NCBI RefSeq assembly: GCF_014839805.1 | Contig: NC_051117.1 | Location: forward strand, 2,666,001-2,730,000 | DNA length: 64,000 nucleotides | Direction: 5' to 3' | Source: Manduca sexta | Lineage: Eukaryota; Arthropoda; Insecta; Lepidoptera; Sphingidae | Shown here: positions 37,801 to 43,688 of the stretch, in pieces | Layout of the letters: the number at the start of each line of letters is the position of its first letter | Position numbering within the stretch: position 1 is the first letter of the stretch | Notes under the pieces: model-generated | What the model was told of the DNA's origin: nothing | Database searches by the model: none | Seen by the model: only the letters and a program-made list of their open reading frames with translations | Made by a program: the position numbers and the translations under genes

Positions 37801-40800
37801 ACCTATTTTCCAGTGTGTTACACAATGTCAAAAGGCGGTGATAGCCGTTTCATAATTAAAACATTGACATCAAACATCCATGATTGACATACAAATGGAT
37901 AAGCTATATAATGTTATGCAGTCCTAAGTACAAAATCTACTTGATAATTATTTCTACACTGCACTTTATACACTATAGAATATACAAGTTCACAATTTTA
38001 AACATTTTCTGCACCTTCATATAAATCTCTACAATTTACACTTGGACGTTGACCATATTTACAAAATCCACCATTACTGACTTTTTAATTTACTCTACGC
38101 CATGTAGTAAATAATGTACTACACTACTTACTAAACAATGTTAAACTTACGCCACATCTTACTGAACCACGTCAAACCTTACGTCACATCTTACTTAACA
38201 CGTTCAAAACTTACGCCACAACTTACTAAACAATGTCAAAACTTACGCCACAACTTACTGAACAATGTCAAAACATACGCCACAACTTACTAAATAACGT
38301 CACAACTTACTGAGCAATATCAAAACATACTATTACAAACGCCTACTATACTTTACACAGTACAGTGTCATTTTTACACTTACCACAAAATCAAAGAAAT
38401 TCAATCGTAACACATTGCACATATTACACCTACAATACGACTTCGCTCTATATAGACAACACAACTTACAATTTATCTTATACTTTGACACTTAACTATC
38501 TTCGTCTTACAATAAACACGTTTACATTTTACAAACTGGCAAAAACACTTACATGCGCTTTTAATACTAATTTTGATACTTTACATACTTCTGCTTTTGT
38601 TTGTAAACTACAGGAAACACATGTACTTTTGACAAATAACTACTAAATGCATACATTTTTGACACTAAACATCATTCTGCACATTGTCTTATTACAAAAT
38701 TTACAACAAAATATGTTTTGTGGTTTTGGCCAACAATTTAAGATGAATTTAGGATAATACAAAACAGAATTTGGTAATGGCTACCTATCTCTTCAAAAAG
38801 AACAAAGATATTTTTACACTATATTAAAGTACCTAGTTATACTTTTATGGACACGGTAGTGAAGTAGGAACGAAGCTCTACGTGACTGCCTTTTGATATA
38901 AACTTTAACCACGAGATATTTTTTACTGAAATACAATCAGGAAAATACTCTCCTTACACTTACGCTTGAAAACATACAATATCTTAATTGATATACATAA
39001 AACACATCCCATGCACACACTGAACAGATTTCGGTACATTTTAAATCTTCTCTTGAATATTTTCTATCTAACCTAGCGATGTATCTAACTCTTATTGTGT
39101 AAATAAACGTTTCTTGTTTCAGACTTGAATTTTGTATTTGTGTAGTGGGTTTTGAATTTTGTGAGTGACGTCACAACTATATTGATCATTAGTTATGACG
39201 TCACCAATGAAGTTTTGTATTTTTATGTATTGTATTTAGGTATATGTGTGTGTACGTGGGTTTCGGCGCGGTGAATAACGTTTTCTCGCTTGCCTATTAA
39301 CCTGGCTCCTCTCTCTTCCTCTCCCGGGGTTTCTGTCCTGCATGATGTGGTCTATCAACGACGATCTTGACGTGCTTCCGTCGTTTCTAGACGACGGGAG
39401 CACATACAATAAGTAAATCGTAACGCTCGATGGTGAACTGTTGCTAAATGTACGTCAATTATAGAACGCTATCCGGACGAACCTCTCGCTGCACAAATGT
39501 TTCGTGCGCTACGAGGACGACTTCGGCTCGTTCTGGATGGTGGACGACGCGGAGTTCGTGAAGCGCCGCCATCTCAGCCGCGGCCGCCCGCGCAAGTATG
39601 AGCCCGCGCCTGCGCCCAACACCGTGCCACAGTAAGGGCGCCGCGCCATCCGACATGCGACCGTCCAACGAACGAACCTTGTTACGAGGCATTCATTTAT
39701 ATTCAATCGTCAGCGGTGGCCTTAGGAGGCGGCGAACCGGACAACCTCTCGCCTCGCGGTTTGGGATAGCAGGACCTTTTATTAGGTCCCCACCCTCCGA
39801 ACCAATTAAAGCATCTTGAAATTGAAATCCGGGACCTTTTTTGCTCTTTGCCGGAGTCTCGCGCCGGCTAAGACCGCCACTGTCAACCGTAGTATTATAA
39901 ATACCCAAGGTCATACAAGTTACTTTTTACGGTGAAATATATCTATTGTGCGTCGTTGGACGATCGCGTCCAAATAGCATTTGTATGTGAAAAATGATAT
40001 TGCTGAAAATAATCACCGCGAGTGATGGTTTTCGGCATCACATTAGTTCGGTGTTTCTGACCATTAAAGTGTATCACTGTGTAAAACTAGATTAATTCAA
40101 CATGTCATGTTAGATTGTAACTAGAGAAATGTGACCGTTTCTATAACAATAGTTTATAAACAATCAGTGTGCGCTTGGATTCGCCTTCATGCCAACTGCA
40201 GCGCGCGAACCGAGTTTTTAATATTTTAGCATAATATAACGGGTCCTAATCCGTCTACGGAGGCATATCCGTCTTTTTGCAATTACAGGCGTTCTAATCG
40301 AAGGACAAGTTTGATATTCGTATCGGTAAATAAGAAATTTTTAATTCTCTTACCTATACAGCTATCGAAACTGTCCTTTGAATAGAAAGCCCGTAATTGC
40401 AAAAAGACGAATTCGCCTCTATCGACGAAAAAGGGACCTTGTTATAAACAATTGCCATATGTAGTTGTATTTTTAAAGTCGGTCTTATTAAATAAATTCA
40501 AGCACACACGCTAGACTCCTAGAGTGCCGAAGCTATAACAAATTGTGTTGCAATAGTTTTTAACATCACATAAAGATAACTTGTTAATGGTTAGCTTTAA
40601 TCATATGTTGCTAATGTAATTTTAAACGTTTACATCTGACGGACAATGAAAATGTTATATGAATATCGTCAGTACACTGTGCATGTATAGTGAATTAATG
40701 CAATTATTGTAAGGAAGGATCGTCGTTGGATTTTCAAGTAAGATTAAATGTATAATCTTCGATTCCCTTCTCGCTTTGCATGCTCCTTGAGTCAGGTAAG

Positions 40801-43688
40801 TGGGCTAAGCTTTGCACGTGCCGTTTATTCGCATGATTATTTATTCATATCGCTTGCTCTTTCGATCTTTTTTTATTCTTTACCTTTCCTCACTACACTT
40901 ACACAAACCAATACAGACGTAATTGGACTGTTCATTCAAAATTGTACACTTTACAATATAACACATACACATGTCACGTGGTGTTCGCACCTTAGCGAAG
41001 AGGTCTGTACGGCCGGGGTATGATTTTTATTTATTTTTTTTTGTTACAAATCATTCAGAATTTATTGAATTTCATAATAGTTTTTGTGTTGATTTTATTT
41101 GTAGAATTTCTCCATCTGATAATAGTTTGTGTTGACAGGTTTATGGGTGCTCAGAGTCCGCCGATCATGACCAGCCCTCATGGATATAGCGAGGCTTTGA
41201 AAAGAAACCTTCAGGTATGTTTTATCATTACATGTATGTACATTATCAATCTTACTTATAAAAATTTCGCAAAGCTACGCTTAGTTAAAACACAAATTTA
41301 CTCGATCAGCTGTAAGTCAAAACCCGCCATCTTGCCTCTTAAGATTTAAACTAGGAACCGGTGATGTTTTTGACAGCTATTTAAGCCATTCTTAACCACC
41401 TCTTAACACTAAAACAAGTTTAGTAAGACTGTATATTTTCCAAATATTGAGGCTATTTATCAGCAATTACATAATAAGTTTATTTTCAAATATACATTTC
41501 TATTAAGTTTTCAGTGGTTTTGCCCTTTTTATGTAAGTGTTATTATTAAACTGGTGATTGTAATCGCCTTTAACACAAGTATAGCTTAGTGTAGGGATCA
41601 CAATTAAGAAGGTTTAATGTGTAATTTGTAAATAAATAAATAAAATTTTCTTTATTAATCTGCAAATCTTCAACAAGAATAAACAAATTTATTTTATACT
41701 TGATCAATATTTATATGATTTTATCATTGCAATATAACTAAATACTGATTCTTAATGTGTTACCAGTCGACTTAATACTATATAAACTTATATTAGCGAA
41801 TATTGAACTATTTTATAGCCACTGTATTATGCATTTATTTTTCTAATACTCTTATTGTGTTTATGTAGAAACTAGTAATTCATTTCGCGTATTCTCTTCA
41901 CCAGGGCATGATGGAGGACTGCAACTTGTCGTACATGTCTGGCGAGGACCACATGATGCAGTCGGAAGAGTATCCATCCTCCCACGAGGAGTACAGGTGC
42001 GTTTCTTGTTTAAATGTTATTAAATAAATCATTAGAGATAAGTTTACCATTCAAATGTTATTAAAGTCAAAAGAGATCAGACATTTTTTTTTATTTCTTT
42101 GACTGAAAAAGCTTGCCGTTAGCCCGATGGTAAAGGATACGACCGCCCATAAACAGTAGAAACACTAACACCTTGAATTACGAAGTGTTTGGTATTCCAC
42201 TGCGCTCGCCATCCTGAGACATGAGATGTTAAGTCTTATTATGACCAGTAGTTACATTGTCCTTCAAACCGGTACACAACAGTGACTACACACTGCTGCT
42301 TGGCGGCAGGAATAGACATTGCGGTGGTACCAACCCAGGCGGACTCTCACATATGAGAGACCTACCACCAGTAAAGAAGAGTGAAGTATTTTGTAATACT
42401 ATTTCCTCTGTACGTTATTGCGAAGACAGAAATAATTTTAACATAAAAGGGCTCGATTCTCGGGTCGGGCAGTGATAATGAGTTTTTCTACCCAATATAA
42501 ACTCGGAATCTGGAATCTGTACCCGAAATGACGATAGACTCGCTCTCTATCATATCATGGCACGGAATACATGGCAGAAAATGAGTACACTCGTTGCCTC
42601 TGTCTACCCCTTCTGGGATGTGTGTAAATTATTTAGTAGTACAAGAATTTGAAGTAAATAATACACGATTATAAGGACTGATAATGTGACATATTTGTCA
42701 TCTAATAAAAAACAAGTATTTATACCACAAATAAATATAATTTATATCTGAGTACTAATGTGTCTAGATACTCACCTAACTATAAAATTGTATTTTCCTT
42801 TTGTTTGCTTTTTTATTTTTCCAACATCAAAAAAAGTTTAATTTATTGTACATTATATTTACCACCCAATCTGTGGCTAATAAATGCTTCTTTCTTAAAA
42901 AAAAAAACAATATATTTCAAAGGCAGTAAAGCTGAATTTATATACTCTTTTGGATGTGTCTATGTTGTAACTGAGTATAGAGTTTGTGATACGATTGCAG
43001 CCGGCCTCCGATGATGAACGGGTACGGCAGCAGCTCCTCCTCGCACGAGGCCAAGGCGGAGGACCTCAGCGCCAGCGACGCGCAGGACATCAAGCCCAAC
43101 ATATACGCGCTCAAGAACGAGATGCACGCCTCCGACTATTCCAACAAAGGTACAGTACAATGAACCCCTTCTAATCGAATTTCGGCCATGGCGGCCAAAC
43201 TCAACGCAGATCAGCCACGCAGGAGATGCTATATTATATACTGCCTGCAGCCCTGTATTATATACTGTCCCACTGCTAGGCACGGGTCTCTTCTACTAAG
43301 AGGGATTACGCCTTAGTCCACCACGCTGGCCTAGTGCGGATTGGTAGACTTCACACACCCTCGAAAATTCCCATACAGAACTTCTCACATATGCAGGTTT
43401 CCTCACGATGTTTTCCTTCACCGTTAAAGCAAGCGATAATTCACTAAGAAAACACACATCAATTCAATGAATTCGTCTAGAGTAGCGAGTTGTGTCTACA
43501 TCATAACTAATAATAATCTGATATCCTCAGGCGACTACTCCGGCGCTGCCAAGGAGTCCGGCAGCCGCTCCGGCGAGACGAGCCCGTACGACGAGTATCC
43601 TCGGGACGACCGGTACCGCCCCTCCATGTCCCACATCAAAGACGAGGCAGAGAACCTTTCCCTCAACGAGCAGAGATCTGACAAATAA
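25782..43688 (+). CDS. FoxP: Forkhead box P transcription factor, multi-exon gene with alternative forkhead exons
   Basis: FoxP proteins are nuclear DNA-binding regulators that dimerise through a zinc finger and leucine zipper; in insects they act mainly in neural development and behaviour. Joined exons: 25782-25870, 26839-26947, 31047-31253, 31820-31931, 32313-32429, 32916-33024, 33246-33424, 33844-33921, 34449-34493, 35016-35092, 35471-35572, 36928-37073 (A) or 39465-39631 (B), 41139-41214, 41905-41996, 43001-43149, 43531-43688. With A this is 1845 nt, an exact multiple of three ending in TAA. All junctions are GT-AG with matching phases. Numbering from the first listed exon: basic and Pro/Ser-rich residues 30-105, Q-rich coil about 120-200, C2H2 finger 231-254 (C-x4-C-x12-H-x4-H), leucine zipper about 266-292, forkhead about 360-446, then an acidic Ser-rich tail ending [12 protein letters not shown]. 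The N-terminus is incomplete here. Recognition by homology is certain; exon borders rest on reading frame and splice motifs. Confidence 0.95.
26090..26170 (+). mobile_element. LINE 3' tail
   Basis: TGTACGATTTCATGTACAAT, AAAGAGTTTAAATAAATAAA and an (AAAT)n end form a typical lepidopteran non-LTR retrotransposon terminus. No coding part is left. It is in FoxP intron 1 of the joined set. Confidence 0.55.
26173..26300. mobile_element. Small palindromic element
   Basis: TGTGATTGGTCGAGA (26199-26213) and its exact inverted copy TCTCGACCAATCACA (26241-26255) form 15-bp arms. Outside them, GACACGAGAATCCGTGT and ACACGCTTTCGTGTC are roughly inverted too. It is probably a MITE; it also creates two CCAAT motifs inside the intron. 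Confidence 0.55.
26490..26650 (+). repeat. Repeat family R1, degenerate copy
   Basis: TTACGTGGGCAAATATTG, TTTTGTCACCTTATGTACGG and TCGTTATCGGGTGAATACA match the second half of the R1 copy at 31310-31585. It lies just upstream of FoxP exon 2. Confidence 0.6.
26839..26947 (+). CDS. FoxP: FoxP coding exon 2, arginine-rich
   Basis: Acceptor GTTTCCAG, donor AGG|GTAAGT. It encodes [16 protein letters not shown] then [20 protein letters not shown] and ends in phase 0. The Arg run is a possible nuclear-localisation signal. It is strongly GC-rich in a region of AT-rich introns, so antisense ORFs here are by-products. Confidence 0.8.
27325..27590 (+). repeat. Dispersed repeat family R2, near-complete copy
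   Basis: GAGACGAGCTTGCCGTTCGT, GATGGTAAGCGATACGACTG, ACATGAGATGTTAAGTC, GAATACACACTGCTGTTTGG and GGTGGTACCTATCCAGGCGG. It is in FoxP intron 2. Confidence 0.75.
28025..28190 (+). repeat. Dispersed repeat family R4 copy
   Basis: AGCTTTTGCTTGCGG, CCGCGTGAAATATTTTTTCC, GGGATAAAAGTAGGCTATAT and CGTTCAGGCAGAGGCGG mark the family. It is non-coding. Confidence 0.7.
29130..30139 (+). mobile_element. 5'-truncated non-LTR retrotransposon with (ATT)n tail
   Basis: The last part of a reverse-transcriptase ORF is followed by an AT-rich 3' UTR that ends GTGCCAAATAAAGGTTTT then ATTATTATTATT (30120-30139). Such a polyadenylation-like AATAAA and triplet tail are typical of insect LINEs. It lies in FoxP intron 2, tail to tail with another LINE fragment on the opposite strand. 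Confidence 0.75.
29197..29673 (+). pseudogene. Reverse transcriptase C-terminal fragment of a LINE
   Basis: The open frame runs from after a stop at 29194 to the stop at 29671. It reads [14 protein letters not shown] then [20 protein letters not shown] and continues to [29 protein letters not shown] followed by [10 protein letters not shown] is the pattern found after the reverse-transcriptase core in Jockey/CR1-type LINE ORF2 proteins. The catalytic YADD region is missing, so the copy is dead. About 158 codons remain without a stop, suggesting moderate age. Confidence 0.75.
30277..30921 (-). pseudogene. LINE fragment with zinc knuckle and restriction-like endonuclease
   Basis: The minus-strand frame of 214 codons is uninterrupted. 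From its N-terminus: [18 protein letters not shown], a CCHC-type zinc knuckle (C-x2-C-x9-H-x4-C). About 100 residues later comes [20 protein letters not shown], then [17 protein letters not shown], which matches the PD-(D/E)xK restriction-like endonuclease at the C-terminus of R2-clade LINEs. The reverse-transcriptase domain is missing, and the first ATG is an artefact of truncation at a 23-bp tandem duplication. Because the frame is clean, the insertion may be young or the family active elsewhere in the genome. It is within FoxP intron 2, about 95-125 bp upstream of the exon 3 acceptor. Confidence 0.8.
30906..30951. repeat. Perfect 23-bp tandem duplication at a LINE truncation point
   Basis: TATTATAGAGCGACATTGTT plus ATA is present twice in a row (30906-30928 and 30929-30951). 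The first copy contains the apparent start of the endonuclease fragment. It may be a trace of the truncated 5' end joining or of replication slippage. Confidence 0.85.
31047..31253 (+). CDS. FoxP: FoxP coding exon 3, Ser/Pro-rich then Q-rich
   Basis: Acceptor TTCTGTCAG, donor CAG|GTTGGT, phase 0 at both ends (69 codons). A low-complexity Ser/Pro/Gly stretch leads into [20 protein letters not shown] and [12 protein letters not shown], the start of the Gln-rich coil seen in animal FoxP proteins. Confidence 0.9.
31310..31585 (+). repeat. Repeat family R1, most complete copy, with internal duplication
   Basis: Starts TTTTTAATACGGGCAAGGCA, GCACCTGATGGTAAGCGGAA, then GACGAGAGATGCTATCCCTC, ATGCCGGCCCGTTTGATCC and ACGCGACACAATTACGTGGG. 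A segment of about 32 bp (ACACAATTACGTGGGTCACT plus ATGGCGG) is tandemly duplicated at 31469-31500 and 31501-31533. It lies in FoxP intron 3. Confidence 0.75.
31820..31931 (+). CDS. FoxP: FoxP coding exon 4, Q-rich coil
   Basis: Acceptor TTGTTCCAG, donor CTG|GTAAGG, phase 0 in and one base out. It encodes [20 protein letters not shown] then [17 protein letters not shown]. It continues the helical Gln-rich region and then turns Pro-rich. Confidence 0.92.
32020..32190 (-). repeat. SINE S2, degenerate reverse copy
   Basis: CTTCGAAGAGGTAGGCAGA, GCCCGACCCAGAAATTCAGA and ATACAACTACGACACCGAGG are in the order of the S2 minus-strand copy at 24857-25106. It lies in FoxP intron 4. Confidence 0.6.
32313..32429 (+). 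CDS. FoxP: FoxP coding exon 5, polyglutamine segment
   Basis: Acceptor CATCTTCCCAG, donor CAG|GTTAGA (a weaker donor). It encodes [20 protein letters not shown] then [19 protein letters not shown]. The Gln-rich segment corresponds to the Q-rich region before the zinc finger in vertebrate FoxP1/2/4 but is much shorter. Confidence 0.92.
32916..33024 (+). CDS. FoxP: FoxP coding exon 6, first half of zinc finger
   Basis: Acceptor GGTTCCCTCAG, donor CAA|GTATGT. It encodes [17 protein letters not shown] then [32 protein letters not shown] is the FoxP family signature. Both zinc-binding Cys residues are here and the two His residues are in the next exon. Confidence 0.97.
33246..33424 (+). CDS. FoxP: FoxP coding exon 7, zinc finger end and leucine zipper
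   Basis: Acceptor TGTATCGGCAG, donor CACG|GTCAGG. It encodes [20 protein letters not shown] then [20 protein letters not shown] and [25 protein letters not shown] supplies the two zinc-binding His residues, and [10 protein letters not shown] begins the dimerising leucine zipper. It is very GC-rich. Confidence 0.97.
33844..33921 (+). CDS. FoxP: FoxP coding exon 8, linker
   Basis: Acceptor CTGCCTGCAG, donor GGAG|GTACGT, one base carried in and one out. It encodes [20 protein letters not shown] then VAIAG. Vertebrate FoxP1/2/4 carry a CtBP-binding PLNLV just after the zipper; no such motif is present here. Confidence 0.9.
34054..34350 (+). repeat. SINE S1, full-length diverged copy
   Basis: Starts AGCAGCGATGGCCTAGTTGT (A box TGGCCTAGTTGT) with a B-box-like GGTTTAAATCC, and ends GACAGTATTATCATC. 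It lies in FoxP intron 8. Confidence 0.8.
34449..34493 (+). CDS. FoxP: FoxP coding exon 9, short linker exon
   Basis: Acceptor TTTCCCCCAAG, donor CAAG|GTAAAC. Only 45 nt, a multiple of three with phase 1 at both ends, so it could be skipped without a frameshift. It encodes [14 protein letters not shown]. Confidence 0.9.
34888..34985 (+). other. Possible alternative terminal exon (tentative)
   Basis: A weak acceptor (CTATTTCAAG) would let exon 9 continue in frame with [16 protein letters not shown] and then [16 protein letters not shown] before a stop at 34983. This would give a FoxP lacking the forkhead domain but keeping the zinc finger and zipper. The only support is the matching phase and an unusually C-rich codon run for an intron. 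Confidence 0.15.
35016..35092 (+). CDS. FoxP: FoxP coding exon 10, start of forkhead domain
   Basis: Acceptor TTACCTTTCAG, donor CAG|GTGAGT, one base in and phase 0 out. It encodes [20 protein letters not shown] then [17 protein letters not shown] is the start of forkhead helix 1. Confidence 0.98.
35471..35572 (+). CDS. FoxP: FoxP coding exon 11, forkhead helices 1-2
   Basis: Acceptor AAATTTCCAG, donor AAG|GTATGC, phase 0 at both ends. It encodes [20 protein letters not shown] then [14 protein letters not shown]. The residue at the hinge position (Ala539 in human FOXP2, Pro in most other forkheads) is Cys here. It ends exactly before the recognition helix. Confidence 0.98.
36928..37073 (+). 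CDS. FoxP: FoxP alternative exon 12A: canonical recognition helix and wings
   Basis: Acceptor GTAACAACAG has no polypyrimidine tract; donor CGG|GTACGA is moderate. Phase 0 in, phase 2 out, 146 nt. It encodes [20 protein letters not shown] then [18 protein letters not shown] and an Ala/His-rich tail. RHN is the normal forkhead base-contacting helix. If the intron were retained, the frame would stop at 37147-37149 after about 25 more residues. It resembles vertebrate FoxP much more closely than exon B. Confidence 0.97.
37074..38720 (+). other. G-poor, C/A/T-rich intron segment after exon 12A
   Basis: For about 1.6 kb the plus strand has very little G while C stays common (for example about 3 G against 14 C in 38461-38520). 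The neighbouring introns do not show this. It includes two copies of AGCGATACACAT followed by CATACACAGA, starting near 37160 and 37259. The bias gives an RNA poor in G, hence with few stable stems and few accidental splice donors. I know no family for it. Confidence 0.75.
38121..38335 (+). repeat. 32-bp tandem minisatellite between exons 12A and 12B
   Basis: Four full 32-bp units begin at 38146, 38178, 38210 and 38242, each like CTTACGCCACAACTTACT followed by AAACAATGTCAAAA. A partial unit lies before them and two degraded units after. Units 3 and 4 are nearly identical while 1 and 2 differ more. There are no spacers, so it is not a CRISPR array. Confidence 0.9.
39100..39464 (+). promoter_or_regulatory. 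Candidate splicing-control region upstream of exon 12B
   Basis: It contains a strong but apparently unused acceptor (TTTCTTGTTTCAG, AG at 39121-39122). It also has an unbroken 20-nt pyrimidine tract (39306-39325, CU-rich, PTB-like) and TGCATG at 39339-39344, the RNA motif UGCAUG bound by Rbfox proteins. The real exon B acceptor at 39464 is weak. A role in exon choice is inferred. Confidence 0.4.
39465..39631 (+). CDS. FoxP: FoxP alternative exon 12B: variant recognition helix plus AT-hook
   Basis: Acceptor ACGTCAATTATAG (weak tract), donor CCACA|GTAAGG. Phase 0 in, phase 2 out, 167 nt, so it can replace exon A exactly. It encodes [20 protein letters not shown] then [18 protein letters not shown] and [17 protein letters not shown]. 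Against exon A the helix has RTN instead of RHN, the wings differ, and RGRPRK resembles an AT-hook. If the donor is not used, the next codons are CAG TAA, ending the protein at 39635, so B could also be a terminal exon. Distinct forkhead ends are known for Drosophila FoxP isoforms. Confidence 0.93.
39711..39882. mobile_element. hAT-like MITE just after exon 12B
   Basis: The element is 172 bp. Its ends CAGCGGTGGCCTTAG and (reverse complement) CAGTGGCGGTCTTAG are inverted with three mismatches. The flanks TCAATCGT and TCAACCGT (39703-39710, 39883-39890) are an 8-bp target duplication with one change, as expected for the hAT superfamily. It starts only about 80 bp downstream of the exon B donor. 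Confidence 0.75.
40239..40442. mobile_element. Long-TIR palindromic MITE
   Basis: Almost the whole 204 bp is an imperfect palindrome. The left arm contains CGTCTTTTTGCAATTACAGG and the right arm read in reverse CGTCTTTTTGCAATTACGGG, followed in both by related TTCTA and AAGGACA blocks. TATA flanks both ends (40235-40238, 40443-40446). A related half-element is at about 59915-60030. It lies in the intron before FoxP exon 13. Confidence 0.75.
41139..41214 (+). CDS. FoxP: FoxP coding exon 13
   Basis: Acceptor TTTGTGTTGACAG, donor CAG|GTATGT. Its first base completes the codon opened by exon A (GGG) or exon B (CAG). It encodes [20 protein letters not shown] then KRNLQ and ends in phase 0. Confidence 0.93.
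41905..41996 (+). CDS. FoxP: FoxP coding exon 14
   Basis: Acceptor TCTCTTCACCAG, donor ACAG|GTGCGT. It encodes [20 protein letters not shown] then [10 protein letters not shown] and leaves two bases. It is the acidic, Met-rich C-terminal region with no defined domain. Confidence 0.93.
42085..42370 (+). repeat. Dispersed repeat family R2, near-complete copy
   Basis: AAAAGCTTGCCGTTAGCCCG, ATACGACCGCCCATAAACAG, TTGGCGGCAGGAATAGACAT and TCTCACATATGAGAGACC in family order. It lies in FoxP intron 14. Confidence 0.75.
42445..42625 (+). repeat. SINE S2, 5'-truncated copy
   Basis: GATTCTCGGGTCGGGCAGTG, ACTCGGAATCTGGAATCTGT, GACGATAGACTCGCTCTC and CTCTGTCTACCCCTTCTGGG. The A and B box parts are eroded. 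It lies in FoxP intron 14. Confidence 0.65.
43001..43149 (+). CDS. FoxP: FoxP coding exon 15
   Basis: Acceptor ACGATTGCAG, donor AAAG|GTACAG. It encodes [20 protein letters not shown] then [20 protein letters not shown] and MHASDYSNK. It is Ser- and acid-rich with no known fold. Phases match both neighbours. Confidence 0.93.
43245..43460 (-). repeat. SINE S1, 5'-truncated reverse copy
   Basis: GCCCTGTATTATATACTGTC, CCACGCTGGCCTAGTGCGGA and CACGATGTTTTCCTTCACCG match the 3' two-thirds of S1. The Pol III boxes are absent. It lies in the last FoxP intron, ending about 70 bp before exon 16. Confidence 0.8.
43531..43688 (+). CDS. FoxP: FoxP last coding exon 16
   Basis: Acceptor GATATCCTCAG. It encodes [20 protein letters not shown] then [20 protein letters not shown] and [11 protein letters not shown], ending in TAA at 43686-43688. 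This is the shared C-terminus for isoforms that splice on from exon A or B. Confidence 0.95.

Noticed and set aside
38121..38335. Regular 32-bp repeats resembling a CRISPR array
   Set aside because: The units are contiguous without spacers, and the context is an intron of an animal gene.
39459..39914. Minus- and plus-strand frames of 65-77 codons around exon 12B and the MITE
   Set aside because: Shadows of exon B and of the hAT-like MITE; no conserved protein features.
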